From NCBI GenBank assembly GCA_020848315.1, contig JADLAH010000188.1, forward strand, positions 1-5,168: DNA of 5,168 nt, written 5' to 3'. A model generated the notes under the pieces. It ran no database searches. It was not told where the DNA came from and saw only the letters and a program-made list of their open reading frames with translations. Made by a program: the position numbers and the translations under genes. Shown one piece after another: positions 4,130-5,168 of this stretch (within the stretch, counting starts at the first letter, position 1; each line of letters starts with the position of its first letter). This stretch comes from Chitinophagales bacterium (GTDB taxonomy: Bacteria > Bacteroidota > Bacteroidia > Chitinophagales > JADIYW01).

Positions 4130-5168
4130 GGGGAGCACCTTCACCAAATATAATATCTCTTTATACAAGTCTGGCAGTAGCATCTTTATCTACTGCCATC
4201 TTTTTGTTAGTTAACTTCATCTTTTCTTTGCACACCCCCGCGGAGTATTATTTCGTTATCGCGCTGCTGATATTCATCACCACTTTTTTCATTATCCGCT
4301 TTGTGTTGGTGCGTTTTATTTTGAACAAAATAAAAATCATCTACAAAACCATCGGCAAACCGCTGAAGTTTCAACATGAAGTGAAAGAAGGGCGCGGCAA
4401 TATCCTCAAAACGGTGGAGCGCGATGTGGCGGAGTGGGCCATCAATAAAAACAAGCAGATCCGCGAACTCCGCAAAATGGAACAATACCGCAAGGAGTTT
4501 GTCGGCAACGTGTCGCACGAACTGAAAACGCCGATTTTCAATGCGCAGGGATATATTGAAACCGTACTCGACAGCGACCTCGACGATCCGGAATTTATCA
4601 AATCCTATCTTGGTAAGGCTAACAGCAATATCGAGCGACTGGAATTAATTGTAAATGATTTGCTGGAAGTGTCCAAGTTTGAATCCGGACAGATTCAGCT
4701 GGAAAAGGAAGCCTTTGATGTGGTGAAACTGGTGAAGAAAGTCATCTTTCAGTATCAACATATCGCGCAGAAGCAGGGCACTATCCTGACGGTGCACGGC
4801 AATGAAAATTCCATCTTTGTATACGCCGACCCGAAACGCATCACGCAGGTGGTGGAAAATCTTATTTCCAATTCCATTAAATACGGCCGTGAAAACGGAA
4901 CAACGGATATCTATTTTCACGATCTGGATGAACAGTATCTGGTGGAAATTACGGATAATGGTCCCGGTATTTCTGAAGAACATCTGCCGCGTCTGTTTGA
5001 GCGATTCTATCGCGCGGACAAGAGCCGCAACAGAAAGATAAACGGAACGGGCCTGGGGCTTTCCATTGTGAAGAGTATTATCGAGGCCCACGAACAAACC
5101 ATCAATGTGCGCAGCGATATCGGACACGGCACTACGTTCAGTTTTACCCTGCCAAAATATCAGGGTTA
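4126..5168 (+). CDS. Membrane sensor histidine kinase (right end cut off, perhaps by a single base)
   Basis: The gene starts at ATG 4126, overlapping the response-regulator stop, and stays open for 347 codons to the window edge. Two membrane helices are visible at about 11-34 and 41-63, joined by only some six residues (HTPAEY region). No HAMP or PAS domain is evident; a charged, likely coiled helix (about 64-120) leads to the kinase core. The HisKA motif VSHELKTP carries phosphoacceptor His131. The ATPase domain shows the N box (ENLISNSIKYG, Asn245 and Asn249), G1 (DNGPG, 277-281), F box (LFERFYR, 290-296) and G2 (GTGLGLS, 307-313). The sequence then reaches GTTFSFTLPKYQG, a typical kinase C-terminus, and the last two bases are TA. 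The next base may complete a TAA or TAG stop, so the protein is probably complete at 347 residues or nearly so. It is the evident partner of the adjacent regulator and is PhoR-like in its catalytic core. The signal is unknown; the lack of an external domain suggests sensing at or in the membrane, or through a partner protein. Confidence 0.94.
   Translation, partial: MRGAPSPNIISLYTSLAVASLSTAIFLLVNFIFSLHTPAEYYFVIALLIFITTFFIIRFVLVRFILNKIKIIYKTIGKPLKFQHEVKEGRGNILKTVERDVAEWAINKNKQIRELRKMEQYRKEFVGNVSHELKTPIFNAQGYIETVLDSDLDDPEFIKSYLGKANSNIERLELIVNDLLEVSKFESGQIQLEKEAFDVVKLVKKVIFQYQHIAQKQGTILTVHGNENSIFVYADPKRITQVVENLISNSIKYGRENGTTDIYFHDLDEQYLVEITDNGPGISEEHLPRLFERFYRADKSRNRKINGTGLGLSIVKSIIEAHEQTINVRSDIGHGTTFSFTLPKYQG

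Noticed and set aside
4645..5127. A 160-codon minus-strand open frame opposite the histidine kinase
   Set aside because: The sense frame carries the kinase motifs His131, N, G1, F and G2 boxes; the opposite frame has no support.

Overview
The window looks like a chromosomal segment from a Bacteroidota bacterium, probably close to Chitinophaga and its relatives. This rests on three things: a Bacteroidota-type promoter (a -33 TTG and a TAnnTTTG -7 element) ahead of the response regulator, A-rich rather than GGAGG-type leaders before start codons, and the overall look of the GalE, RmlA and response-regulator proteins. The genus-level guess is inference.

The layout is two divergent gene blocks around an AT-rich intergenic region at about 3257-3442. 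The leftward (minus-strand) block, in transcription order, is: rmlA (glucose-1-phosphate thymidylyltransferase, 3256-2396); a 115-bp spacer with degenerate repeats; galE (UDP-glucose 4-epimerase, 2280-1252); a small lipoprotein gene starting 11 bp after galE (1240-677); a START-like SRPBCC-fold gene whose natural reading frame is broken by an in-frame TAG (620-189); an 87-bp spacer with nested inverted repeats; and the first 33 codons of a secreted or envelope protein that runs off the left edge (101-1). The rightward block is a two-component system: an OmpR/PhoB-type response regulator (3443-4129), overlapped by 4 bp by a membrane histidine kinase (4126 onward) that is cut off within or just before its likely stop codon at the right edge.

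Functionally, rmlA and galE supply activated sugars (dTDP-glucose towards dTDP-rhamnose-type sugars, and UDP-galactose) for surface polysaccharide or glycoconjugates. The lipoprotein and the secreted protein fit an envelope theme, but no direct link is shown. The two-component pair resembles PhoB/PhoR-type systems, although the kinase has two membrane helices and almost no external loop. Whether it controls the divergent sugar genes cannot be told from sequence alone.

I found no mobile element, CRISPR array, tRNA or rRNA, and no clearly new multi-gene system. The points most worth a second look are the TAG at codon 9 of the SRPBCC gene, the nested inverted repeat ending next to the start codon of the left-edge gene, and the period-8 repeats with an imperfect inverted repeat between rmlA and galE.
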